A stretch of DNA of 25,611 bases from Coriobacteriia bacterium (GTDB lineage: Bacteria > Actinomycetota > Coriobacteriia > Coriobacteriales > UBA8131), in assembly GCA_009781535.1 (NCBI GenBank), contig WQXX01000002.1:1-25611 (forward strand). The letters run 5' to 3'. This document shows, one piece after another, positions 1 to 7,789 of the stretch (the stretch's first letter is position 1; each line of letters begins with the position of its first letter). Made by a program: the position numbers and the translations under genes. The notes under the pieces are model-generated. The model was given only the letters and a program-made list of their open reading frames with translations, had not been told where the DNA came from and ran no database searches.

Positions 1-42
1 ACCGACCTGTAGTAGATTTTGAGCAAAGCTAAAGGATTAATC

Positions 43-1110
43 ATGGTAAAACAAGGTTTCAAGTTCTGGTTTCGGGCATCGCGGAATCAAGCGTTAGGTC
101 AGTCCCTCACACCCTATATAGTCGGGGTGTTGTTCGCTGTTGCCGCATGGATATACAACCCTGACGTCGTCTTTAACCCCTTCGGGCTGCTGTGCGGCTT
201 GCTGGGTTTTGTGGGTGTTGGCGCAGCACATACCGGCGTCAACCTTCTGGACGACTATTTCGACTACAAGAAAGGCGCCGTGGCCGCACGCGAGGCGTTG
301 ATAGACGGCGGCTTCCGCGCGCGCCTGCTTAAATGCGCCTACATCGAATCCGGTGAGGCTACGGCGGAAGAAACGCGCAACGTGGGTTGGATGTTCATCT
401 CCTTTGCCCTGTTGTGCGGGGCGATCATCCTGGTGCTCGGGATCCTCTTCCTCGGATATGACTGGCGTTACCTCGCCGTCTTTGTAGCCCTTGGGTTACT
501 CTTAGGCGTCATGTATGCCGGCCCTCCACTCCGACTGAGCTATCACGGGTTTGGCGAGATTGTCGTTGGCATCGTCTTTGGCGCGCTCATCGCTATCCCT
601 GCCTACTATGTGTGCACCGCGCGCATCGACGCGAGCATCGTCTGGGCCTCCATCCCCTGCGGGCTTCTCACGATGAATATCGTCAACACCCATGCCATCA
701 TGGATTTCGAAAGCGACAAGGCCGCGAAGCGTACGACCTTTGTTGTATTGCTCGGTTCGAAGATGGCGGGCTTCTGGGTCGATATAGTCCTGCTGGTCGT
801 AGCCTACGGTTGCATCATCGCAGGAGTCCTGCTCGGCGCCCTGCCTTTGACCTCGTTGTTGGTGCTCATCACGCTTCCGGTTGCCATCGGATTCTTGCGC
901 CTGGTACGCCTCTACGTCACTCATCCAGAGCAGGATGAGACCCCTAAATGGTGGATGGGCGGCTTCAAGCAATGGGACTTATATAAACAGTACGGCATCG
1001 AGTGGTTCATGCTCCGCTGGGCGCTTGCACGCAACCTGCTGATACAGTTTGTTCTGATTGTTGCCACCACAAATCTGCTGGGCTTTAACCTGTACATAAC
1101 TCTTTTCTAA
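43..1110 (+). CDS. UbiA-family prenyltransferase, MenA-like
   Basis: Integral-membrane prenyltransferase of the UbiA superfamily, which attaches a polyprenyl chain to an aromatic or quinone-type acceptor. Both Asp-rich motifs that bind Mg-prenyl diphosphate are visible: NLLDDYFD at residues 67-74, and D221-x3-D225 followed by KRT at 229-231. The rest is a run of hydrophobic helices, as expected for the usual 8-9 membrane segments. The length (355 aa) is slightly above a typical MenA (about 300 aa). I chose the ATG at 43 because AAAGGA lies 7 bases upstream; an in-frame TTG at 19 has no ribosome site. The radical SAM gene starts 14 bases after the stop, so the two are probably co-transcribed. 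MenA (1,4-dihydroxy-2-naphthoate prenyltransferase) is the best guess, but no other men or mqn genes are in view and a different acceptor is possible. The promoter must lie before the window. Confidence 0.85.
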   Translation: MVKQGFKFWFRASRNQALGQSLTPYIVGVLFAVAAWIYNPDVVFNPFGLLCGLLGFVGVGAAHTGVNLLDDYFDYKKGAVAAREALIDGGFRARLLKCAYIESGEATAEETRNVGWMFISFALLCGAIILVLGILFLGYDWRYLAVFVALGLLLGVMYAGPPLRLSYHGFGEIVVGIVFGALIAIPAYYVCTARIDASIVWASIPCGLLTMNIVNTHAIMDFESDKAAKRTTFVVLLGSKMAGFWVDIVLLVVAYGCIIAGVLLGALPLTSLLVLITLPVAIGFLRLVRLYVTHPEQDETPKWWMGGFKQWDLYKQYGIEWFMLRWALARNLLIQFVLIVATTNLLGFNLYITLF

Positions 1111-1124
1111 GTGGGGAGACACTT

Positions 1125-2024
1125 ATGGGCGAGCTTTTATACTACGCAACATGGTTCTTTAAAGCAAAATTCCTCGGGCGGCACAAGCCCTTGCAAAGCG
1201 TCGTCTTTATCACCGACCGCTGCAACCTCAACTGCAAGCATTGCAACGTGGTCAAGACTGGCTCCGATTGTATCTCGAAAAGCTACGAGCAGGTCAAAGC
1301 CGATCTCGAGTATTGCTATGGCCTCGGCAGCCGTATCGTCGATTTCGAGGGCGGAGAACCCCATCTTTGGACGGATGGGGACAAGGACATCAACTCATTG
1401 ATCGACCTTGCCCGCGCAATGGGTTATTACTCCATCACGGTGACCACCAATGCCCAGTTGCCCATCACCGCAAAAAGCGACCTTATCTGGGTGAGCATCG
1501 ACGGTTTGCGGGAAAATCACGACGAGCAGCGTGCCCCCGGCAGTTTCGATCGGGCATTCAAGCACATCGCTGCATGCGATCATCCCAACTTAAACGTCAA
1601 CATGACCATCACTTCAAAGAACTATCAGGATTTCGAGGCTGTCGCCCGCTTGGTAACAGAAACCCCCCATTTGCGGCGGATGTCCTTCTCGTTTTATATG
1701 CCTTATGAAAAGCGCGACTTATGCGTAACTCCTGAGATCCGCAACCAGACCATCGACACCGCTCTGCGCCTTAAGAAAGAAGGGGTCGATATCATGAATT
1801 CCAATGCGGGGCTCAAGCTTCTCAGGGATCCGCGCAGTTTTGCCCACAAGCGCCAATGCTGGATCTCCAATTTCATTTTCAGTGATGGCACACGCCTGGA
1901 TGAGTGCCCAGGGGCTGCCGTAGGGTTGTGCGAAGAATGTGGATTTGGCATGGGCGCCGAGATGACGCTGCTCTGGAAGCTCCATCCTGCGATGCTTAAG
2001 GCCGGTCTCAGCGTTCGTAGCTGA
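1125..2024 (+). CDS. radical SAM protein with a C-terminal cysteine cluster
   Basis: Radical S-adenosylmethionine enzyme. The [4Fe-4S]/SAM motif CNLNCKHC gives C33-x3-C37-x2-C40, and FEGGEPH (residues 84-90) is the expected GGEP-type SAM-contact segment. A second cysteine group, C245, C261, C269 and C272, resembles the auxiliary cluster region of SPASM/Twitch-type proteins but does not match a standard spacing I can name. At 299 aa it is a short single-domain enzyme. The ATG at 1125 is preceded by GGGGAG 7-8 bases upstream. It directly follows the UbiA prenyltransferase, so an inferred role is modification of the prenylated product or another lipid; substrate and reaction are unknown. Alternatives include peptide maturase or HpnH-like chemistry, but no small precursor peptide was seen beside it. 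Confidence 0.82.
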   Translation: MGELLYYATWFFKAKFLGRHKPLQSVVFITDRCNLNCKHCNVVKTGSDCISKSYEQVKADLEYCYGLGSRIVDFEGGEPHLWTDGDKDINSLIDLARAMGYYSITVTTNAQLPITAKSDLIWVSIDGLRENHDEQRAPGSFDRAFKHIAACDHPNLNVNMTITSKNYQDFEAVARLVTETPHLRRMSFSFYMPYEKRDLCVTPEIRNQTIDTALRLKKEGVDIMNSNAGLKLLRDPRSFAHKRQCWISNFIFSDGTRLDECPGAAVGLCEECGFGMGAEMTLLWKLHPAMLKAGLSVRS

Positions 2025-2161
2025 TCGCCTGCCTGAGCTGAGAGGCGCTCTGCCTGGCTTCGTGCTCATAACCGAAACCAGCTGTGATTGAGACGCGTTC
2101 AGCTCAACACCACGGTCGCAGCTGACCGTTGCTTCTCGTAGAGCAGCGTCGAGCAAACACA

Positions 2162-2284
2162 TTACAGTTTTTTTACGTGTTTCTGCTTTCCATCCTCATG
2201 GTATGTGGCATAGTATGAACGACCAGCTTTCAGCATCGTTTTTTCTGAAAGCTTGTCGCGTCGTTTGTGTTGTTGTTTAGCCAC
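2162..2284 (-). CDS. possible 40-residue basic peptide (doubtful)
   Basis: The 322-base gap between the radical SAM gene and the MFS gene holds a minus-strand frame starting at GTG 2284 and ending at TAA 2162. The 40-residue product begins M-A-K-Q-Q-H-K-R-R-D, is rich in Lys, Arg, His and Tyr, and has no hydrophobic core. Only a weak CGGA lies ahead of the GTG. The frame stays open further upstream, so this could also be the tail of a decayed gene. I recognise no family. Support is limited to composition and an open frame, and the frame contains the 13-bp hairpin at 2220-2258, so it may simply be chance coding over a structured leader. Confidence 0.2.
   Translation of the reverse strand: MAKQQHKRRDKLSEKTMLKAGRSYYATYHEDGKQKHVKKL
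2220..2258. other. inverted repeat upstream of the MFS transporter gene
   Basis: Arms 2220-2233 and 2245-2258 pair over 13 of 14 positions, with AGCTTTCAG/CTGAAAGCT as the 9-bp perfect core, around an 11-base loop containing a T run. It lies 89 bases before the MFS start. The T run is in the loop rather than after the stem, so it is not a standard terminator for the radical SAM gene. It could be a leader hairpin or a symmetrical protein-binding site. Confidence 0.45.
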
Positions 2285-2346
2285 GCAGTTCCGTTTCGTA
2301 GTCCAGTCTCTGCTCTGAGCCTGCGCACAACAGGAAAGGAAAATCA

Positions 2347-3876
2347 ATGAGTGAGAATTCAGAAAGCATCGCAGCGCCCATCACCCCACAATCATCTGAA
2401 AAACTGGTAGCTTCGGATACTCCCAAAGCGCCTGGTCCAGGCAAAGAACCCCGCATGCGCTTCACAAAAAAGGAGCGCAGTTGGATCATGTACGACTGGG
2501 CGAACTCCGTGTATGCCACCATCATGCTGGCTGCGGTTTTTGCCGCGTTCTTTACGGGACTGTGCGACGACCCACGCGGTGGGGATTACTGGTGGAGCAT
2601 CGGAACGACGATTTCCGTCCTGGTTGTAGCAGTGCTGGCTCCGCTGCTTGGGGCTTTTGCCGACTACAAGGGCTACAAGAAGAAACTCTTTGTCGCTTTG
2701 TTGATCCTTGGTCTTGCCACCACGGCGATGTGCGCCATCTTCAACGACTGGCGTCTGTTACTGGTAGGTTATATCCTTTCGCATGTGGGCTTTTCCGGCA
2801 GCTGCCTGATTTACGACAGCTTCCTGCCTGACGTGACTACTCCCGAGCGGATGGACAAAGTCTCAGGTTGGGGTTATGCGATGGGTTACATCGGAGGCAG
2901 CACGATCCCCTTCCTTATCAGTATCGCCTTAATCAATTTCGGCGAGAATTTTGGGATAGATACAGTCCTGGCTGTCAAGATATCGGTCATGATCACGGTC
3001 ATCTGGTGGGGCCTGTTCTCGATACCTTTCATCACGAATATCAAACAGCAACACTATATCGAAAAGCCCAAGGGCAGCACGATCGTCAATACCTTTTCAA
3101 ACATCCTTAAAACGGCAAAGAAGATCTTCAAGCACAAGGCGTTGTTCCTTTTCATCGTTGCATATTTCTTTTATATCGACGGCGTTGGTACGATCATCAG
3201 CCTGGCTACCAGTTACGGTGCGCAGTTGGGGCTTGGTATGGTAGGCATGATTGTCGCGCTTCTCGTCACGCAGCTTGTCGCCTTCCCCTTCAGCATCCTG
3301 TTCAGCCGCTTTGCCAAACGTTTTGGAACGCTTAACATCATCACGGTTGCTGTGGTACTTTACACCTTCATCTGCATCGTCGGGTTCTTCATGGGGTATC
3401 TGATCGAGATAGCCGAGATTCCGGTCAAACTGCAGGCTCTTGCAGCAGGTGGTGTTAGCCTTGCGGATACGACCAACCTTACCGTTATCAACGAGGCGCT
3501 GATCAGTGCGAACATTGCTGACTCGGCATGGAATGAACAAGCCATCTACCTCACGGCAATCGGAAACTCCACCATTTTGTTCTGGACGCTTGCCATCCTG
3601 GTCGGCATGGTCCAAGGCGGCATCCAAGCGCTGTCCCGTTCATACTTTGGCAAGCTGGTGCCTCCAAAGAATTCCGGCGAGTTCTTTGGCTTCTTCGAGA
3701 TCTTCGGCAAGTTTGCCGCCATCTTAGGTCCGCTGCTGTATGCGATAACCAAGGGCTTTACCGGGCGCAGCTCGTTTTCTATCATGTCGATCGTTTTGCT
3801 GTTCGTGGTCGCCCTCGTGATCCTTCTCATCGGTCGAAAACACATGAACGCAAAACAGATCGCAGAAGAGGAGTAG
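2347..3876 (+). CDS. MFS transporter, UMF1/Atg22-like family
   Basis: Twelve-helix transporter of the UMF1 branch of the major facilitator superfamily (Atg22-like in Pfam terms). The diagnostic N-terminal segment W-I-M-Y-D-W-A-N-S-V-Y-A-T is at about residues 46-58, after a hydrophilic leader of some 40 residues rich in Pro, Ser and Lys. The late segment around KNSGEFFGFFEIFGKFA is also characteristic. The length of 509 aa is somewhat above the usual 430-460; an insert of polar and hydrophobic residues between the later helices explains part of this. The ATG at 2347 has AGGAAAGG about 7 bases upstream. It stands alone: no gene on the same strand touches it. The substrate is unknown; yeast Atg22 exports amino acids, but bacterial members are mostly uncharacterised. 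Confidence 0.85.
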   Translation: MSENSESIAAPITPQSSEKLVASDTPKAPGPGKEPRMRFTKKERSWIMYDWANSVYATIMLAAVFAAFFTGLCDDPRGGDYWWSIGTTISVLVVAVLAPLLGAFADYKGYKKKLFVALLILGLATTAMCAIFNDWRLLLVGYILSHVGFSGSCLIYDSFLPDVTTPERMDKVSGWGYAMGYIGGSTIPFLISIALINFGENFGIDTVLAVKISVMITVIWWGLFSIPFITNIKQQHYIEKPKGSTIVNTFSNILKTAKKIFKHKALFLFIVAYFFYIDGVGTIISLATSYGAQLGLGMVGMIVALLVTQLVAFPFSILFSRFAKRFGTLNIITVAVVLYTFICIVGFFMGYLIEIAEIPVKLQALAAGGVSLADTTNLTVINEALISANIADSAWNEQAIYLTAIGNSTILFWTLAILVGMVQGGIQALSRSYFGKLVPPKNSGEFFGFFEIFGKFAAILGPLLYAITKGFTGRSSFSIMSIVLLFVVALVILLIGRKHMNAKQIAEEE

Positions 3877-3912
3877 GCCTTCGATTGGTAACCACAATTT
3901 AATTCTTATGTC

Positions 3913-3933
3913 GCCCCAGACCTGATCTGGGGC
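3913..3933. repeat. GC-rich perfect palindrome after the MFS gene
   Basis: An 8-bp perfect stem (GCCCCAGA / TCTGGGGC) encloses a 5-base loop, 36 bases after the MFS stop. No T run follows on either strand, so it is more like an intergenic palindromic repeat unit than a standard terminator, though it could still stop transcription. Confidence 0.5.
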
Positions 3934-3963
3934 CTAGTGGTGGACTGTTAAGCGACGTATGTC

Positions 3964-4003
3964 GTCCTGAGCGAAGTGAGCGCAGCGAACGTAGCCGAAG
4001 GAC
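3964..4003. repeat. REP-like intergenic element
   Basis: A roughly 40-base element bounded by GTCCT and AGGAC with GAGCGAAG/GCAGCGAAC in the interior. This style of sequence recurs between genes in many bacterial genomes as a dispersed palindromic repeat. Only one copy is present in the window, so repetitiveness here is inferred from general knowledge, not seen. Confidence 0.4.
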
Positions 4004-4059
4004 CCAGCGGGAGAGTTGTTGAATTGGTTGGGTTGTCGCCCAGAACTGTGTGTACCAGT

Positions 4060-4145
4060 AATCGTATCTTGCGTGTGTCTGACATAAAACGAGCGTATTG
4101 GCAATCGTATCCTGCGTGTGTCCGACATAAAACCAGCGCATTGGC
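4060..4145. repeat. 43-bp tandem repeat, two copies plus a partial third
   Basis: Copy 1 is 4060-4102 and copy 2 is 4103-4145, differing at five bases. The first 7 bases of a third copy (AATCGTA) follow at 4146 and run to within 4 bases of the Nudix stop codon. The repeats fill most of the space between the palindromes after the MFS gene and the convergent Nudix gene. No coding potential is evident. Confidence 0.75.
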
Positions 4146-4155
4146 AATCGTAGCT

Positions 4156-4800
4156 TCAATCCAGCATGCCCAGTTTCTGCAGGGCGCAAGCGATGATCTT
4201 CGCATGGTCGAAAGCCAGGCCGTCATTGGTAAGTATCGCGTATGCTTCGCCATCAGGAGCCTGAGCCATTGTACCGGTCTGCCACAAACGCGTGCTGAGC
4301 CGCAGATCCGCATGTGTCAGCGTAATATCGACAACATCGTTGCGTCTGCTGGTGGCGATCGCAAACCATTGCGCATCCTCGGCGTCATCGCCAGCCCGCA
4401 CCGCGAGGTGCTCATCGGTGACGATAGCCATATGGGCTACGGTGATTATCCAGGTACGAGGGTCGCGTCCCGGCGTGCTGAAGGTAAAAAGCTGGACTAG
4501 ATTCTCGGGCTGTATCCCTGCCTCTTCCTCAAGCTCTCGTCTGGCAGCAGCGCCAACGGTTTCATCCGGATTCACGAATCCGCCCGGAAGCGCCCAATGT
4601 CCTATGTAAGGATGAGCTCCTCGACGGATGAGCAGGACATGAGGAAGGTCGTGTCTCGTTGTTTGTGTGGCAGAGGAGCTGGCGGAAGGGAGGGCAAGAA
4701 CAACGACGTCAGCGGTAACCGACGGACGAGGATAATCGCCAGGATGGTATCGATTCAGGAATTCCTGTTCTGTCAAGCCGTTTGAATCCAAGCGCTCCAC
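4156..4800 (-). CDS. Nudix hydrolase, probably ADP-ribose type
   Basis: Nudix-fold pyrophosphohydrolase. The full Nudix box is present: G74-x5-E80-x7-R88-E89-L90-x-E92-E93-x-G95-I96. The N-terminal T-x-x-x-F-L-x-x-Y region followed by P-x-V-T-A-D-V and the C-terminal FDHAKII segment resemble the ADP-ribose/NrtR-like branch. No C-terminal winged-helix DNA-binding domain of full NrtR is present, so this looks like an enzyme (about 214 aa) only. I place the start at GTG 4800, two bases after the upstream zinc-ribbon gene's stop codon; the open frame extends to an ATG at 4914 but that would overlap the neighbour by 112 bases with an atypical N terminus. TTG 4791 is another candidate. Translation is probably coupled to the upstream gene. 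Confidence 0.85.
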   Translation of the reverse strand: MERLDSNGLTEQEFLNRYHPGDYPRPSVTADVVVLALPSASSSATQTTRHDLPHVLLIRRGAHPYIGHWALPGGFVNPDETVGAAARRELEEEAGIQPENLVQLFTFSTPGRDPRTWIITVAHMAIVTDEHLAVRAGDDAEDAQWFAIATSRRNDVVDITLTHADLRLSTRLWQTGTMAQAPDGEAYAILTNDGLAFDHAKIIACALQKLGMLD

Positions 4801-4802
4801 AA

Positions 4803-5153
4803 TCAGCAGCTTTGGAGGATGGCTGCACACACACCTAATGCGATTAGAAGGGTGATGATAAGGATAATAATAAAGGCTATCCTGTTTATGACATTTTTGA
4901 ATGCGTTTCCACAACCCATCGCCCCGGAAAGCATCTTCAGCAGTTGATCGTCGGTCTCATTCGAGCTAACGACTGTCACGCGAGGTTGCTTTGCCTGCTC
5001 TTCGAGGAACTTCTCGGTCGCGGTTTTTTGGATAAGTGCAGGAACTATCCATTGGTTTCGGCAAAACGGGCAGACCACTTCGCCGGTTTTCGGGTCAAGC
5101 AGTCGGTACTCGCCTGATCCACATTGAGCACACTTGATATCGATCATTGCCAT
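4803..5153 (-). CDS. zinc-ribbon protein with a C-terminal membrane helix
   Basis: A 116-residue protein with an N-terminal zinc ribbon (C8-x2-C11 and C28-x2-C31), a polar middle of about 50 residues and one hydrophobic segment near the C terminus (about residues 92-113) ending in cysteine. This is a tail-anchored layout with the zinc ribbon facing the cytoplasm. The frame remains open up to 5294, but the ATG at 5153 is preceded by AGGAAAG at ideal spacing and begins directly before the ribbon, so I use it. It lies downstream of another zinc-ribbon protein, separated by a strong terminator-like hairpin. Function unknown. Confidence 0.7.
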   Translation of the reverse strand: MAMIDIKCAQCGSGEYRLLDPKTGEVVCPFCRNQWIVPALIQKTATEKFLEEQAKQPRVTVVSSNETDDQLLKMLSGAMGCGNAFKNVINRIAFIIILIITLLIALGVCAAILQSC

Positions 5154-5228
5154 GGCGCTTTCCTGCTTTCCTCCACTAGCCCCTGGTTTTTGAACTGAAA
5201 CCCTGTTTGTTTGCCGTTCAGGTAAGAA

Positions 5229-5264
5229 GGGCGCCGGAGGTGGCATTTGCCGCTTCCGGCGCCC
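5229..5264 (-). terminator. intrinsic terminator after the four-ribbon protein gene
   Basis: On the minus strand a 10-bp perfect GC-rich stem (GGGCGCCGGA / TCCGGCGCCC) continues inward with CGGCA/TGCC pairing and is followed by TTCTT. It starts 12 bases past the TAA at 5276, so it probably ends that transcript and separates it from the 116-residue zinc-ribbon gene. Confidence 0.8.
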
Positions 5265-5275
5265 GGCATCAACTC

Positions 5276-6202
5276 TTAAAGCCTCGTCCCGCACGCTCCG
5301 CAGAACTTTAGATCACCAGGAATCGTTGCTCCACAAGCAGGACAATTCTGCGTTGCCTCGAGCTTCGTTCCGCACTCATTACAGAATTTCGTTCCTTCTT
5401 GATTAAAGTAACCACAAGCAGGACACTGAAGTGTTCCTCCCACAACAAACGCTACACTTTTTAACATCGTCGAATCATCGTATTGTCCGTCACGACAATA
5501 CAGGCGCATCTCATAACTGCCGCCTTTGGGGACGTCAAACACCAAATCGTTCTCACCAGTATAGACGCTGCGGTAGTCCTCCCACGCATCATGTGCTGCT
5601 CCGGCTTTGTAAATGGATACAAACGCCCGATCCCGCGACATTCTTTCCGGAACGTTTTTAATGGTGACATTTATCTGGCTGCCGAGCTCATAAAGCTCAT
5701 TGTTCAGATCAAGGGTTACTGCATCATAATCGACAGCTTCTTCTTCGACCTTGAATACTGCCTTGGTCACGAACGTTGTGTCGTCGTACTGACCATCGCG
5801 ACGATAGAGGCGCATCTCGTAATCGCCGCCGTCAAAGGGAGCTTCAAAGGTCATCGTGCTGTTTCCAAGTCCGGGATACTGATATACACCCCAGTCACTG
5901 TGCCCAGCTCCAGCCACATATACGGCAACAAAGGCACGCTCATTTTGCATCATCACGGTAATCCCGCTGACAGACAAGCTCATCTCCGCGCCTGACATAT
6001 AGCTTTCTTTGTCTAATTTCAGTGTTGTTGCAGCGCCGAGCGCCTTGCCGCAATTGCTGCAGAAGCGTGTGCCCGGTTTGTTCTCAAAGCCGCAGTCTGG
6101 GCATGCGTTGGAAGGTTGTTCGATCTTTTCGCCACATTCGCCACAAAACCTCATTGCTTCGTCGTTTTCATGTCCACAAGCAGCACAAACAATAGTTCCC
6201 AT
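5276..6202 (-). CDS. four-zinc-ribbon protein with two internal beta-type repeats
   Basis: A 308-residue protein of symmetrical design. Two CxxC/CxxC zinc ribbons lie at the N terminus (C6, C9, C20, C23; C34, C37, C48, C51) and two at the C terminus (C260, C263, C274, C277; C287, C290, C301, C304). Between them are two homologous units of about 90 residues (roughly 60-152 and 163-254), each ending with Y-E-M-R-L-Y-x-R-D-G-Q-Y-D-D-x-T and predicted to be beta-rich. No signal peptide or membrane helix is visible, so it is likely cytoplasmic. The ATG at 6202 has AGGAGAAGGG upstream. No enzyme motif was found; ribbon proteins of this type often act as scaffolds, but the function is unknown. Confidence 0.8.
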   Translation of the reverse strand: MGTIVCAACGHENDEAMRFCGECGEKIEQPSNACPDCGFENKPGTRFCSNCGKALGAATTLKLDKESYMSGAEMSLSVSGITVMMQNERAFVAVYVAGAGHSDWGVYQYPGLGNSTMTFEAPFDGGDYEMRLYRRDGQYDDTTFVTKAVFKVEEEAVDYDAVTLDLNNELYELGSQINVTIKNVPERMSRDRAFVSIYKAGAAHDAWEDYRSVYTGENDLVFDVPKGGSYEMRLYCRDGQYDDSTMLKSVAFVVGGTLQCPACGYFNQEGTKFCNECGTKLEATQNCPACGATIPGDLKFCGACGTRL

Positions 6203-6245
6203 GTGTATCCCTTCTCCTGGTACTTCGTATCGTGCAGATCAGTAT

Positions 6246-6294
6246 CAACCACTCGCAAGCCTTAAAGGCCTACGAGTTTGGTGGAGGCGCGGAG
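6246..6294. repeat. degenerate copy of the tmRNA 3' end and terminator hairpin
   Basis: This 49-base segment matches 6348-6396 with only two differences. It includes the last 14 bases of the tmRNA with its CCA, plus the hairpin that follows it (arms 6251-6261 and 6267-6277, loop 5). Both differences fall in the same arm, and on the minus-strand RNA one changes U-G to C-G and the other A-U to G-U, so pairing is kept. A 10-11 bp palindrome (CTGACAGTCC / GGACTGTCAG) lies between the copies at 6296-6318. Confidence 0.85.
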
Positions 6295-6352
6295 TCTGAC
6301 AGTCCAGTGGACTGTCAGAGGAGCAGCGAGCCTGCGAGCGCGACTACCAACC

Positions 6353-6379
6353 ACTCGCAAGCCTTAAAGACTTACGAGT
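6353..6379 (-). terminator. hairpin directly after the tmRNA 3' end
   Basis: On the minus strand, two bases after the CCA end of tmRNA, an 11-bp stem (ACTCGTAAGTC / GGCTTGCGAGT, including G-U pairs) closes a TTTAA loop. It is followed by GGTTGG rather than a T run, so it may be a processing signal or a weak terminator backed by the second copy at 6251-6277. Confidence 0.6.
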
Positions 6380-6380
6380 T

Positions 6381-6730
6381 TGGTGGAGGCGCGGAGAATC
6401 GAACTCCGGTCCATACGTGCTTCTCGCAAGCTTCTCCAGGCTCAGTCGGTTATCAGATCTCGGGTTTCATCGGTCAACCGACAAACGAACGAATCCCCAG
6501 CTGGTTCAATCTTGGCTCAAGTCATACCAACTACGTACTTAAGCGCACTCCCCTAAAATGACATCGCACCGGGAGCGGGGAGGCATCCCGGGTTGACGTC
6601 GCTGCTCAATCAGGCAGCGAGTGCAAGGTTTTTGTTGCCAATTATCTTGACAGGACCCCTGTTTAACGTGGCGAGGAGACCACGGCCTGCTTCCTTGCTC
6701 AAAACCAATATGTCGAAACCAGTCGCCCCC
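6381..6730 (-). ncRNA. ssrA: transfer-messenger RNA (tmRNA)
   Basis: A 350-base tmRNA that rescues stalled ribosomes together with SmpB. The 5' end GGGGGCG (6730-6724) pairs with CGCCTCC next to the encoded A-CCA end at 6381, forming the 7-bp acceptor stem. GACTGGTTTCGACA after the 5' end and GGACCGGAGTTCGATTCTCC at the 3' end are the typical tRNA-like D and T regions. The tag frame ends at a TGA (6612-6610) and reads ...N-K-N-L-A-L-A-A; by analogy with the U-G-U-C before the resume codon in other species, I place the resume codon at AAG 6648-6646, giving K-I-I-G-N-K-N-L-A-L-A-A. The standard ALAA degradation end is present. It stands alone, with its own promoter and a 3' hairpin. Confidence 0.93.
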
Positions 6731-6771
6731 GGTTCCGTCCTCATCTGAGGGTTATCAAAGTGCGGGAATGT

Positions 6772-6800
6772 AGTGTATCATGCACACGATGAGGCATCAA
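6772..6800 (-). promoter_or_regulatory. promoter of the tmRNA gene
   Basis: On the minus strand TTGATG (6800-6795) and TACACT (6777-6772) are separated by exactly 17 bases. Transcription would start near 6765, about 35 bases before the mature 5' end, leaving a short leader for RNase P removal. Confidence 0.6.
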
Positions 6801-6880
6801 GCTGCGGATTGCGGACGCTACGATTCCGCCGTATTATGGACCATAGGAACAACGAAGAGCCAACCTCTCGCCTGTAAGGG

Positions 6881-6889
6881 TGCTATACT
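6881..6889 (+). promoter_or_regulatory. extended -10 promoter giving a leaderless murI mRNA
   Basis: TGCTATACT matches the extended -10 pattern TGnTATAAT at five of six hexamer bases. Its last base is 6 bases before the murI ATG at 6896, so transcription is predicted to begin at or within a base or two of the start codon. No Shine-Dalgarno sequence precedes the ATG and no -35 match is seen. Confidence 0.55.
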
Positions 6890-6895
6890 ATCTAT

Positions 6896-7785
<890 letters not shown>

Positions 7786-7789
<4 letters not shown>

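Noticed and set aside
1719..2162. Minus-strand frame overlapping the radical SAM gene's 3' end, starting in the preceding small frame's stop
   Set aside because: It is mostly antisense to the conserved C-terminal cysteine region of the radical SAM gene and shows no protein family features.
3964..4003. Terminator for the MFS gene at the REP-like element
   Set aside because: The closing stem is only five pairs and no T run follows on either strand.
3976..4500. Plus-strand frame of 174 codons across the tandem repeat and the Nudix gene
   Set aside because: It lies antisense to a clear Nudix box and starts in non-coding repeats; no recognisable protein features.
6232..6561. Plus-strand frame through the tmRNA region
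   Set aside because: It is antisense to the tmRNA and its repeat copy; the RNA gene explains the sequence fully.
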